Positions 32,536 to 40,950 of a DNA stretch of 64,000 bases are shown here, piece by piece (within the stretch, counting starts at the first letter, position 1; each line of letters starts with the position of its first letter). The position numbers and the translations under genes were made by a program. Under the pieces are notes generated by a model. The model had not been told where the DNA came from. It saw only the letters and a list, made by a program, of their open reading frames with translations, and did not search any database. The DNA lies in NCBI RefSeq assembly GCF_900142765.1, contig NZ_FRCB01000009.1, positions 62,001 to 126,000 of the forward strand. Reading direction: 5' to 3'. The DNA comes from Roseovarius litoreus. GTDB lineage: Bacteria; Pseudomonadota; Alphaproteobacteria; Rhodobacterales; Rhodobacteraceae.

Positions 32536-33873
32536 TCAAGACTCGTCTTCGGCCTCATGACGATCCGCAGCGTCAGGCTCTGCCTCTGGTGTCTTGATCG
32601 GTTTCGGGGGAGGCGTTTGCCATGCGCGCAGATTTTGGCCCACCAGATCATAGAAATCGCGCGAACATGCTTCCAATGTCTCGATGAACGTCCTGCGACC
32701 GGCAAAACGTTTCGCATCGACTTCAATCAGCAAGACGTCGAAAGAATGCGGAGCAGCATCCGACCGTTCCTCTTCAAGGGCCTCCGGGTCCGCGCGCAAG
32801 ACCGAAACGTCTTTTTGAGACGGAGGCTTTCTGCCAGGCCAATGGGCGCGGATCGCCAGCCGGGGATCATCGTCCTTGAGCATGCGCAAAAGCCAGTTGA
32901 CCCGGGCTTTGGTCGATTTCCTATCCTGTGGCGCTTTCAGCTTCATGCTGAACACAATCGACCGGCGCATCAGGTCGGCGCAAACCTCGATATCCGATGC
33001 TGCACCGGGAACCACAAAGGACCCGAAAAGCCTGCTTTGCTCGGTGAGCGTCCGGCACCCCTCCTTCACGCGCGCCGAAGACTCTCCAAGTAAATTGCGA
33101 TCAATTTTCTCGGTCACGGGCTGCCCCACATGACTTGAAAGCAATAGGCTCATGTCCCGCAGTTCCTGAAACCAGGAATTCACGGTCTCCTCGACCTCCG
33201 CGCTGGTTCTTTTGAGGACTTCCTGAGTGGCCACTGCTTGCACGACCTCTTTCCAATGTGGCCCCATCTGGGTGAACCGTTCGATCCCGGTCGCGGGATG
33301 TTTCAGAAGCCTATGGAATTCCCGCAGCAAAAACGCCTGTTCATGATCATGAACCTCTTTCTGGTAGGAAATCAGATCGCATTGGGTCTGAATCCACGTC
33401 CATGACCAATGAAAGAGTCCTGCTTTCTTCAATGTGTTTTTGGGTAAGCTCAGCGGAGAGACATCGGCGCGCGCCACGAACTGGTTGGAAATCGTGATGA
33501 CCGCATCGATCCCGTTCGCCTTGGCCGCCTCCAGATACCGCGAGACCTGATCGGCATCGAGTTCCGCCTTTCCTATCTTGGCCTCGACAAGTGCGGTCCA
33601 TGTCGTTTTCCCGGTCTCGACAACGATCAGACCATCCGGCCTGTTCCCGATCTCCGACGCATCCTTCAGCACGATTTCAGTATACGTGCCAATCCGTGTT
33701 CGCTTCCCGATCCGCAAACCGGTCGTGCCAAGAACACTCTCCGCCAAGGCGGGAATGGTGGGCAACAGCGCAAGGAAAATCGAGGCTATTCTGCCTTCGC
33801 GGCTTGTATCTGCAAGAACGGGAAACAACCGCGCCTGCTCTCCTTGCTTGATCATGGCCGGCAAAATACTCAT
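32536..33873 (-). CDS. Probable PD-(D/E)XK nuclease-like protein, orphan cargo gene
   Basis: This 445-residue protein is not one I recognise by name. Residues 79-113 show the core of a PD-(D/E)XK nuclease: RPDGLIVV (Asp80), LVEAKIGK (Glu97-x-Lys99) and DADQVSRYL (Gln109-x3-Tyr113). The middle is helical and mostly polar, and the end is acidic and Pro-rich. Start ATG 33873 has AGAAAGGG upstream. It is read against its neighbours, is visibly less G+C-rich than they are, and lies between 27-bp direct repeats, all of which suggest recent gain. DNA modification-independent defence or repair are possible roles, but none is shown. Confidence 0.75.
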   Translation of the reverse strand: MSILPAMIKQGEQARLFPVLADTSREGRIASIFLALLPTIPALAESVLGTTGLRIGKRTRIGTYTEIVLKDASEIGNRPDGLIVVETGKTTWTALVEAKIGKAELDADQVSRYLEAAKANGIDAVITISNQFVARADVSPLSLPKNTLKKAGLFHWSWTWIQTQCDLISYQKEVHDHEQAFLLREFHRLLKHPATGIERFTQMGPHWKEVVQAVATQEVLKRTSAEVEETVNSWFQELRDMSLLLSSHVGQPVTEKIDRNLLGESSARVKEGCRTLTEQSRLFGSFVVPGAASDIEVCADLMRRSIVFSMKLKAPQDRKSTKARVNWLLRMLKDDDPRLAIRAHWPGRKPPSQKDVSVLRADPEALEEERSDAAPHSFDVLLIEVDAKRFAGRRTFIETLEACSRDFYDLVGQNLRAWQTPPPKPIKTPEAEPDAADRHEAEDES

Positions 33874-33979
33874 ACAACACACCCTTTCTGCAACTTGAGG
33901 TGGTAAACCTTACCCTGAAAAGAGAAACCGTCCATCCCTGACTTGGTCTTGGTGTGACCACGGCGTTCGGGTGCCCCCT

Positions 33980-34006
33980 TTCATCGTTCCCCAAATACTC
34001 AAATCC
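33980..34006. repeat. 27-bp direct repeat, right copy flanking the nuclease gene
   Basis: Identical over 27 bp to 32474-32500, same orientation. The segment between the repeats is 1,479 bp. No integrase or transposase gene is present within it. Confidence 0.85.
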
Positions 34007-34114
34007 CCTCCGGGCCTGCACGTCATCCGCTCATCCACCGAACCGCCCCCCGGGGGTTTACAAACCGCGACCGCTCCTCTCATGTATCCCCCACAGGACA
34101 AGCTGCGGATCTTC

Positions 34115-35080
34115 ATGACCACCTCTGCCATTCAGCGATCCAACCTGATGGGCGCGCTTTTCGCGCTTGCCGCGGTGATGTGCTTTTCGCTCAACGATGT
34201 CGGCATCAAGTTCCTGTCCGACCGCTATGCGCTGCATCAGGTGATCCTGATCCGTTCGGTGATCGGCACGCTGATCCTTCTGGCGGTCATCATGCCGCTG
34301 GCCGGTGGGCTGCGCGTCATGCGCACGCGGCGGTTCGGGGCGCATCTGTTGCGCGGGGTCTGCGTGGTCTTCGCCAATATGTGCCTTTTTCTGGGTCTGG
34401 CGGCGATGCCCATCGCCGATGCGGTGGCGGTGTTCTTCGTCTCGCCACTCATCATCACCATCTTCTCGGTGATCTTCCTGCGTGAAACCGTGGGCGCGCG
34501 CCGATGGGCGGCGATCGCCGTGGGCTTCATCGGCGTGATGGTGATCGTCAAGCCCGGCACCACGGCGTTTCAACTGGCGTCGCTTTTGCCGATCGCGGCG
34601 GCCACGCTCTATGCGGTCATGCATATCGTCGCCCGCAAGATCGGCGGCACCGAAAGTGCGGCGACCATGGCCTTCTACATTCAGTCCACCTTCATCGTGG
34701 CCAGCGTGATCTTCGGCCTGACCCTCGGCCATGGCAGCTTTGCGGGCTCTGGGCATCCGTCGCTGGAATTCCTGCTGCGCGCATGGGGTCCCATCGCGCC
34801 CGAGGATTGGCCGATCCTCGCCATGCTGGGAGTATCCGGCGTGTTCGGCGGCTTCTTCATCTCCCAGGCGTACCGGCTGTCCGAGGCCGCTTTCGCCGCG
34901 CCCTTCGAATATGTCGCCATGCCGATGGCGATCATGTGGGGCGTCACCGTCTTCGGCACATGGCCCGCGCCCACCGCATGGATCGGCATCGCGCTCATCA
35001 TCGGCTCGGGCCTCTATCTCATCTGGCGCGAGTCCACCAAGGGCCGCACATTGGCCGCCAAGGCCCCCCGCAGAAGGTAA
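34115..35080 (+). CDS. EamA family (DMT) transporter
   Basis: The 321-residue protein has ten hydrophobic helices arranged as two EamA repeats; the first holds FALAAVMCFSLNDVGIKFLS and the linker FLRETVGARRWAAIAVGFIGVMVIVKPG is typical of this drug/metabolite family. Such proteins export amino acids, metabolites or drugs. I start at ATG 34115, where AGGAC precedes; in-frame ATGs further upstream at 34082 and 33971 fall in the repeat-containing spacer. It begins a four-gene unit with HAD, OCD and hydrolase genes. Confidence 0.9.
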   Translation: MTTSAIQRSNLMGALFALAAVMCFSLNDVGIKFLSDRYALHQVILIRSVIGTLILLAVIMPLAGGLRVMRTRRFGAHLLRGVCVVFANMCLFLGLAAMPIADAVAVFFVSPLIITIFSVIFLRETVGARRWAAIAVGFIGVMVIVKPGTTAFQLASLLPIAAATLYAVMHIVARKIGGTESAATMAFYIQSTFIVASVIFGLTLGHGSFAGSGHPSLEFLLRAWGPIAPEDWPILAMLGVSGVFGGFFISQAYRLSEAAFAAPFEYVAMPMAIMWGVTVFGTWPAPTAWIGIALIIGSGLYLIWRESTKGRTLAAKAPRRR

Positions 35081-35084
35081 TCGC

Positions 35085-35705
35085 ATGACCATCAACGCCG
35101 TCATTTTCGACATCGGCAATGTCCTGATCGAATGGCAGCCGGAACGGCGCATGGCCGAACGCATCGGTGTGGCGCGGGCCGCTCAACTCTTCGAGGCGTT
35201 CGACGTCCACGCCATGATGACCCGGATCGACAGCGGTGAGGATTTCGCCACCGTCATCCACGAGACCGCCGCCGCCCATCCCGACTGGCACGACGAAATC
35301 GCGCTGTTTCACTCCGACTGGACCGCCATCGCCCAACCCGACATCCCCCATTCCGTCCGCCTGCTGCGCGCCCTGCGCGCCCGGCGCGTTCCGGTCTTCG
35401 CGCTGACCAATTTCGGCGCAGCGAACTTTCCGCTCAGCGCCGCGCAATTCCCCTTCCTGACCGAGTTCGACCGCCATTACATCTCGGGCGAGATGGGCCT
35501 CGCCAAACCCGACCCGGCCATTTATGCGGCCGTCGAGGCCGATTGCGGGTTTGCGCCCGAAAGCCTGCTCTTCGCAGATGACCGCGCCGACAACATCTCC
35601 GCCGCCGCGGCGCGCGGCTGGAAAACCCATCTGTTTGCAGACCCTGCCGATTGGGCGCAAACTCTGATAGACTACGGATTACTGACCAAGGACGAGGCCG
35701 CATGA
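35085..35705 (+). CDS. HAD family hydrolase (subfamily IA)
   Basis: The 206-residue protein shows the HAD motifs: I VIFDIGNVL (a DxG variant, with Gly replacing the usual second Asp at DxD), II ALTNFG, III GLAKPDPAIY and IV LLFADDRADNI. Asp in FDIGN is the nucleophile. The cap is alpha-helical between residues 15 and 85. The loss of the second Asp is common in haloacid dehalogenase- and phosphatase-like members of this subfamily, so the substrate is open. It starts 4 nt after the EamA gene and its stop overlaps the next gene. Confidence 0.9.
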   Translation: MTINAVIFDIGNVLIEWQPERRMAERIGVARAAQLFEAFDVHAMMTRIDSGEDFATVIHETAAAHPDWHDEIALFHSDWTAIAQPDIPHSVRLLRALRARRVPVFALTNFGAANFPLSAAQFPFLTEFDRHYISGEMGLAKPDPAIYAAVEADCGFAPESLLFADDRADNISAAAARGWKTHLFADPADWAQTLIDYGLLTKDEAA

Positions 35706-36619
35706 GCATCACCATCATCCCTTTCGACGAAGGCGAAGCGCATCTTGACTGGCTGGCACTCTGCGATGCGTTCGAGGCGGGTCACAAACTCCCCCGCGCC
35801 GAGATCGCCGACACGTTCCTTTACCGTGACCCCGATACGATGCTCAATCGCGCCGCCTGGATCGACGGGCTGGGCATGGCCGTCAAGACCGCGACGATCT
35901 TCCCCGGCAATCCGGGGCGCGGCGCGCCGATGGTCAACGGCGCGGTCAATCTCTATGACGATGTGGGCGGCACCCTGTCGGCTCTGGTGGATTTTCACCT
36001 CGTGACCAAGTGGAAGACCGCCGGCGACAGCCTTTATGCCGCGCGCAAACTGGCCCGCCCCGACAGCCGGAATATCCTGATCGTCGGCGCCGGCACCGTG
36101 GGCCGCTCGCTGGTTGAGGCCTATTCCGCCGCCTTCCCAGACGCCCGCTTCACGGTCTGGAACCGGACGCGGGCAAATGCCGAAGCGATGACCGCCGACT
36201 GCCCCGGCTTGCAGGTGGCCGATGATCTGGAGGCCGCCGTGCGCGCCGCCGATATCGTGACCTGCGCCACCATGTCCACCGATCCGATCCTCAAGGGCGA
36301 CTGGCTGCAGCCCGGCCAGCATATCGACCTGATCGGCGCCTACCGCCCCGACATGCGCGAGGCCGACGACACCGCCATCAGCCGTGCGCGGGTGTTCGTG
36401 GACAGTTTCGACACCACGGTGGGCCATATCGGCGAGATCAAGATTCCGCTCGAGACAGGCATCATCACCCGCGACGCGCTGATCGCGGATTACTACCAGC
36501 CCGCGGCGTTCCAGCGCCGCTCCGAGGACGAGATCACCCTCTTCAAGAATGGCGGCGGCGCGCATCTCGACCTGATGACCAGCCGCTATATTCTCGACGC
36601 CTGGCAGGGCTCGCAATGA
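35702..36619 (+). CDS. Ornithine cyclodeaminase / mu-crystallin family protein
   Basis: The 305-residue protein has the family pattern: MAVKTATIFPGNPGRGAPMVNGAVNLYDDVGGTLSALVDFHLVTKWKTAGDS, a Rossmann motif ILIVGAGTVGRSL, CATMSTDPIL and LIGAYRPDMREADD with the conserved Asp. Members include ornithine cyclodeaminase, alanine dehydrogenase, ketimine reductase and delta-1-pyrroline-2-carboxylate reductase, so the substrate is not settled. ATG 35702 overlaps the HAD stop by ATGA, and its own stop overlaps the hydrolase start by 4 nt. Confidence 0.88.
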   Translation: MSITIIPFDEGEAHLDWLALCDAFEAGHKLPRAEIADTFLYRDPDTMLNRAAWIDGLGMAVKTATIFPGNPGRGAPMVNGAVNLYDDVGGTLSALVDFHLVTKWKTAGDSLYAARKLARPDSRNILIVGAGTVGRSLVEAYSAAFPDARFTVWNRTRANAEAMTADCPGLQVADDLEAAVRAADIVTCATMSTDPILKGDWLQPGQHIDLIGAYRPDMREADDTAISRARVFVDSFDTTVGHIGEIKIPLETGIITRDALIADYYQPAAFQRRSEDEITLFKNGGGAHLDLMTSRYILDAWQGSQ

Positions 36620-37539
36620 TCTGGTGGGTGCTCGCGGTCCTCGTCCTGACGGTCCTGCTGGCACCCTTTCTGGCCGAAGCCCTGCGGCCGGCCCTGTCGA
36701 ATGCGGACCGTGCCGATGCGCCGGGCCAAATGGCCGATCTCCCGCTCGGGCCCACGCATTACCAATGGCTCGGCGCGCAGTCCGGGCCGCTCATCGTCTG
36801 CGTGCATGGCCTGACGACACCCTCTTTCGTGTGGTATCCCATCGCCGCCGGTCTGGGGCGTCTGGGGTTTCGGGTGCTGGTCTATGATCTTTACGGGCGC
36901 GGCTGGTCGGCGCGACCACGCGGCGCTCAGGACAGCGATTTTTTCGTGACCCAGCTCGAAGACCTGCTCGATGCGCTCGAGATTGACGAGCCGATCACCC
37001 TCATGGGTTATTCCATGGGGGGCGTCATCGCGGCCGCTTTTGCTGCGCGCCATGCGGATCGACTGCGCCAGCTTGTGCTGCTGGCGCCCGCCGGCATGGG
37101 CCATGATCTTGGCCCCATCGCGCGGCTTGTGGTCAATCACGAATGGCTGGGGGCATGGCTGTTCATGGCGCTCTATGGCCGCCAGTTCCGCTCCGCCACG
37201 GAAGCCGAGCGTGGTCTCGACACCAGCATCGACAACGTCGTCGATCTCCAGCAGGCCCAGTTGCGCTGGCGCGGATTTCGTGGGGCGGTCCTGTCGTCTA
37301 TGCGTGGCGCCCTCGACGAGGATATGGCCCCCGCCCACCGTGCCATCGCCTCGGCCGGCCTGCCGGTTCTGGCGATCTGGGCGCGCGAGGACGAGGTGAT
37401 CCCGATCTCCGGCATGGGGCGGCTGGCTGAATGGAACCGCGATGCCCGGCAGGAAATGATCGCGGGCGCAAGCCATGCGCTCGCCTATACCCATGACGCC
37501 GAGGTGGTCGATCTTCTCGATGTCCTGTTGACCCGCTAA
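36616..37539 (+). CDS. Alpha/beta hydrolase with N-terminal membrane helix
   Basis: The 307-residue protein opens with a hydrophobic helix (WWVLAVLVLTVLLAPFLA), then shows the oxyanion region CVHGLTTPSFVW, the nucleophile elbow MGYSMGGVIAA, the acid in WAREDEVIP and a late histidine in GASHALAYTH. It is a membrane-tethered esterase or lipase-like enzyme of unknown substrate. It is the last gene of the EamA-HAD-OCD unit. Its TAA stop at 37537-37539 is the first three bases of a dispersed inverted-repeat element. Confidence 0.87.
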   Translation: MIWWVLAVLVLTVLLAPFLAEALRPALSNADRADAPGQMADLPLGPTHYQWLGAQSGPLIVCVHGLTTPSFVWYPIAAGLGRLGFRVLVYDLYGRGWSARPRGAQDSDFFVTQLEDLLDALEIDEPITLMGYSMGGVIAAAFAARHADRLRQLVLLAPAGMGHDLGPIARLVVNHEWLGAWLFMALYGRQFRSATEAERGLDTSIDNVVDLQQAQLRWRGFRGAVLSSMRGALDEDMAPAHRAIASAGLPVLAIWAREDEVIPISGMGRLAEWNRDARQEMIAGASHALAYTHDAEVVDLLDVLLTR

Positions 37540-37652
37540 AGCGTTTCGCGAAAAACCTGACTCACAGATTTTCGCGAAATGCAGTGCTCCGTTCAATCGT
37601 TGCGCGCGTTCCGCCTGTCGCTGATGCCTCAGGTTAAAGGCGGAACGCTTTA
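37537..37652. repeat. Dispersed palindrome-rich element, copy 2 (inverted)
   Basis: TAAAGCGTTTCG (37537-37548) and CGGAACGCTTTA (37641-37652) are terminal inverted repeats with one mismatch. The 116-bp element is the reverse complement of the family at 22538-22628 and 57877-57966, sharing the core CAACGATTGAAC on the other strand. Inner stems include TTTCGCGAAA copies and CGTTCCGCCT/AGGCGGAACG. The left end supplies the stop codon of the hydrolase gene. Confidence 0.88.
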
Positions 37653-37665
37653 GGCTAGGGTCCCT

Positions 37666-38919
37666 TCAGCTCGCCATGGCCAAGGGTGGCGGTGGCGTGC
37701 TGCGGCGCTCGCGCACCGGCAGATGCACCAGCGCCGAGAACGCGCCCACCCCCACGCCGATCCACCACACCAGCGTATAGTCGCCATGCAGGTCATACAT
37801 CCGACCGCCCAGCCATACGCCGAGGAAACTGCCAAGCTGGTGGCTGAAGAACACGATCCCGTAAAGCGTGCCCATATAGCGGATGCCGTAGATATGCGCA
37901 ATCAGCCCGCTGGTCAGGGGCACCGTGGCCAGCCACAGCGATCCCATCGCCGCCGCGAAGATCAGCACGCTTGTGGGCGTCATCGGCACCAGGATGAACA
38001 CCGCCGCCACCACGGTACGCGCGGCGTAAATGCCTGCCAGCAGGTATTTACGCGAATACCTCTTGCCCAGCCATCCCGCGCTCAGCGTGCCTGCGATATT
38101 GGCCAGCCCGATCACCGCGATAGCCATCGCGCCAAGCGCCGATGTCGTCGTCACCCCGATGGAATGCAGCACGCCGCCCGCCATGATCGGCCCGCACATT
38201 TCTGTGACGAAGGCCGGGAAATGCGCCGTCACAAAGGCAAGTTGATACCCACAGCTGAAAAACCCCACGAAAATCAGCGTGAAGGACGGATCGCGAAACG
38301 CCCGGCCCAGAACCGTGCCCATGCTCTCTTCCAGCTCGGTGCGGCTGGCGGATGCGGGGCTGCGCATCATCGGCAGGAACGCCAGTGTCGCCAGCACCGC
38401 GCCCGCAAACACGAGGAACACCATCTGCCAGTCCATCACGCTCAACAGCGCCTCGGCCACCGGCGGGCCGAACACCTGCCCCGCCGATCCCGCCGCCGTG
38501 GCGATGCCAAGACTCATCGAGCGGTTTTCCTCGGAACTGGCCCGTCCCACCACCGCAAGGATCACCCCGAACCCGGTGCCCGCGATACCGAAGCCGACAA
38601 GGATTTCATAAAGCTGATGCGCCTCCGGCGTCACCGCGAAAGACGACAGCACCAGCCCGGCGGCATAGGTCACAGCCCCCAGCACGATCGCCTTGCGATC
38701 CCCGATCCGTTCCGCCAGCGCCCCGAAGATCGGCTGCCCGATCCCCCAGGCGAGGTTCTGTATGGCAATCGCCAGGCTGAACTCGGCCCGCAGCCAGCCG
38801 AACTCCTCCGCAATCGGGATCTGGAACACGCCAAAAGACGCGCGCACCGCGAAGGACACCAGCATTATGGCGCAGCCCGCGATCAGAACGGGCGTGAAAA
38901 GCGGGGCGGATGGTTTCAT
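37666..38919 (-). CDS. Major facilitator superfamily transporter
   Basis: The 417-residue protein has twelve hydrophobic helices and the MFS loop motif GALAERIGDRKAIVLG between helices 2 and 3, with a second in SAGWLGKRYSRKYLLAG. The start FTPVLIAGCAIMLVSFAVRASFGVFQIPIAEEFGW resembles oxalate/formate antiporter-like and monocarboxylate-type MFS carriers. Substrate unknown. Start ATG 38919 follows AGGACGTTCCCC. It is divergent from zapE and converges on the hydrolase gene with the dispersed element between. Confidence 0.91.
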   Translation of the reverse strand: MKPSAPLFTPVLIAGCAIMLVSFAVRASFGVFQIPIAEEFGWLRAEFSLAIAIQNLAWGIGQPIFGALAERIGDRKAIVLGAVTYAAGLVLSSFAVTPEAHQLYEILVGFGIAGTGFGVILAVVGRASSEENRSMSLGIATAAGSAGQVFGPPVAEALLSVMDWQMVFLVFAGAVLATLAFLPMMRSPASASRTELEESMGTVLGRAFRDPSFTLIFVGFFSCGYQLAFVTAHFPAFVTEMCGPIMAGGVLHSIGVTTTSALGAMAIAVIGLANIAGTLSAGWLGKRYSRKYLLAGIYAARTVVAAVFILVPMTPTSVLIFAAAMGSLWLATVPLTSGLIAHIYGIRYMGTLYGIVFFSHQLGSFLGVWLGGRMYDLHGDYTLVWWIGVGVGAFSALVHLPVRERRSTPPPPLAMAS

Positions 38920-39050
38920 GGGGAACGTCCTGATCTTGCGCCGCGCCATAATGCGCAATGCCCGGCCCGCGTCAATTCAGGTCTCGTGATGCCACCCATC
39001 ACCAAAGCGACGGCTTTTCTTGCCGCGCGTGTCGCGCTATGCGGAACGCC

Positions 39051-40115
39051 ATGAGCAGTCTGACCGATCTCTATGCCGAAAAGGTGGCCACGGGTGCGCT
39101 GACCCCCGATCCCGCGCAGCGCGCCGTGCTGCCCGAGTTCGACCGTATCCGCGATGCCCTCGCCCAACCTGCGCCCAAGGGATGGTTCCGTCGCCGTGCG
39201 CCCGAAACCCCTCCCGGTCTTTACCTCTGGGGTGGGGTGGGGCGCGGCAAGTCGATGCTGATGGACCTCTTTGTGGAAACCGTGCCGGTGGCCGCGCGCC
39301 GCGTGCATTTCCATGCCTTCATGCAGGAAATCCATGCCGGGATGCACACCGCCCGCCAGCGCGGGGTGGAGGATGCCCTGGCCCCCGTCGCCAAATCCGT
39401 TTCCGACGATCTGCGCCTTCTGGCCTTCGACGAAATGCAGATCACCGACATCACCGACGCGATGATCGTGGGCCGGCTGTTTCAGGCGCTTTTCGATGCC
39501 GGCGTGGTGGTGGTGACCACCTCCAACCGCCCGCCCGATGACCTCTACAAGAACGGTCTCAACCGGCAGCTGTTCCTGCCCTTCATCGACCTCATCAAGA
39601 CCCGCATGGTCGTGCACCAGATGGACGGTCCCACCGATTACCGTCAGGATCGGCTCTCGGGCAGCCCCACCTATTTCACGCCGCTCGGTCCCGACACGCG
39701 CGCACAGCTCGAAACCCTCTGGACCGAGCTGACCGATGCGCAGCCCACCCCGCCGCTGACCCTGCATGTCCAGAAACGCGAGGTCACGATCCCCGCCTTC
39801 CGCAACGGCGTGGCGCGCGCCAGCTTCTATGACCTCTGCGGCAAGCCGCTCGGCCCCGCCGATTACCTTGCCCTTGCCGCCGCCGCGCGTGTGCTGGTGC
39901 TGGAAAACATCCCCCAGCTCGGCCGCTCCAACTTCAACGAGGCCAAGCGCTTCGTCACCCTGATCGACGCGCTATACGAGGCAAAGGTGCAACTGATCTG
40001 CTCGGCCGCCGCCGATCCCGAATATCTCTATCTCGAAGGCGAGGGCAGTTTCGAATTCGAACGCACCGCCAGCCGCCTGCGCGAAATGCAATCCGACGGC
40101 TGGGGTGCCGCCTGA
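39051..40115 (+). CDS. zapE: Cell division protein ZapE (AFG1-like ATPase)
   Basis: The 354-residue protein has Walker A GGVGRGKSM, FHAFMQEIH, Walker B LLAFDEMQITDITDAMI, the arginine finger region TTSNRPPDDLYKNGLNRQLFLPFI and C-terminal FNEAKRFVTLIDALYEAKVQLICSAA, all AFG1/ZapE motifs. ZapE interacts with FtsZ in division under stress; the mitochondrial homologue handles respiratory proteins. ATG 39051 is preferred, though ATG 39039 in the same frame is possible. It is followed 6 nt later by the convergent glutamine amidotransferase stop. Confidence 0.94.
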   Translation: MSSLTDLYAEKVATGALTPDPAQRAVLPEFDRIRDALAQPAPKGWFRRRAPETPPGLYLWGGVGRGKSMLMDLFVETVPVAARRVHFHAFMQEIHAGMHTARQRGVEDALAPVAKSVSDDLRLLAFDEMQITDITDAMIVGRLFQALFDAGVVVVTTSNRPPDDLYKNGLNRQLFLPFIDLIKTRMVVHQMDGPTDYRQDRLSGSPTYFTPLGPDTRAQLETLWTELTDAQPTPPLTLHVQKREVTIPAFRNGVARASFYDLCGKPLGPADYLALAAAARVLVLENIPQLGRSNFNEAKRFVTLIDALYEAKVQLICSAAADPEYLYLEGEGSFEFERTASRLREMQSDGWGAA

Positions 40116-40121
40116 CCCGGC

Positions 40122-40841
40122 TCAGGTCTTGGCCGTCGCCTGCAACCAGTTGATATACAGCCGCTCGGCCATATCGTTGAACGTGGTCATCCTGGCCGCG
40201 CAGTCCGCCTCCAGCCGCTCCACGGCGCCCGCGCCCAAAGCCGCCTCCAGCGCACCCGCATATTCCGGAATATCGGCCCAGACCCGCACCGTGTCCGGCT
40301 CGACCTCCATGTGGAACTGCATTGAATAGGCCCGTGTCCCCCATTTCATCGCCTGCACCGCGCAATCCGGCGATGTCGCCAGAACCTGCGCACCGGGCGG
40401 CAGGGCCGTCACCTCCGCGCCATGCCATTGCAGCGCCGGAAACACCTCGGGCAGCCCGTCGAACAGAACGCCGCTCGCGCCCGCCTCGGTCAGCATCACA
40501 TCCAGCACACCCACCTCCGGGCGCCCGGATTTGCCCACCGTGCCGCCAAGCGCCTCGGCCAGCAGTTGATGCCCAAGACACAGGCCCAGAAACGGCATCC
40601 CGCGCTCTTCCACCGCCTCCCGGATATAGGCCTTTTCGGCCACCAGCCAGGGATGCGCTTCCTCCTGCCAGACATCCATCGGCCCGCCCATGACCCACAG
40701 CGCGTCATAGCCGTCGATCTGGGGCAGCGCCTCGCCCTCATCCAGTTCGACGGCATCCCATGTATGGCCATCCTCGGCCAGGAACTTTCGGAAGATGCCG
40801 GGATGTTCGACGCGCTCATGTTGCAGAACAAGGATATGCAT
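40122..40841 (-). CDS. Class I glutamine amidotransferase (GMP synthase-like domain)
   Basis: The 239-residue protein carries the catalytic elbow FLGLCLGHQLLAEALGG (Cys), the oxyanion region VMGGPMDVW and MQFHMEVEPD with the His-x-Glu pair. It is a stand-alone GATase1 domain without a synthetase partner, like YfeJ/gamma-glutamyl hydrolase-like proteins. Such proteins may hydrolyse gamma-glutamyl compounds; the substrate is not clear. Start ATG 40841 gives the typical MHILVLQHE beginning. It lies downstream of a GlxA-type regulator on the same strand. Confidence 0.88.
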   Translation of the reverse strand: MHILVLQHERVEHPGIFRKFLAEDGHTWDAVELDEGEALPQIDGYDALWVMGGPMDVWQEEAHPWLVAEKAYIREAVEERGMPFLGLCLGHQLLAEALGGTVGKSGRPEVGVLDVMLTEAGASGVLFDGLPEVFPALQWHGAEVTALPPGAQVLATSPDCAVQAMKWGTRAYSMQFHMEVEPDTVRVWADIPEYAGALEAALGAGAVERLEADCAARMTTFNDMAERLYINWLQATAKT

Positions 40842-40950
40842 GCGGGCCTCCAATGGGATCGGTCGCGCCAACGGTAGGGGCGCTGCGCGCCTTGGGCAAG
40901 CATCCAGCGGGGCTTTGCGCAATTCGCGCCCACCATGCCGGTTTCTGCCC

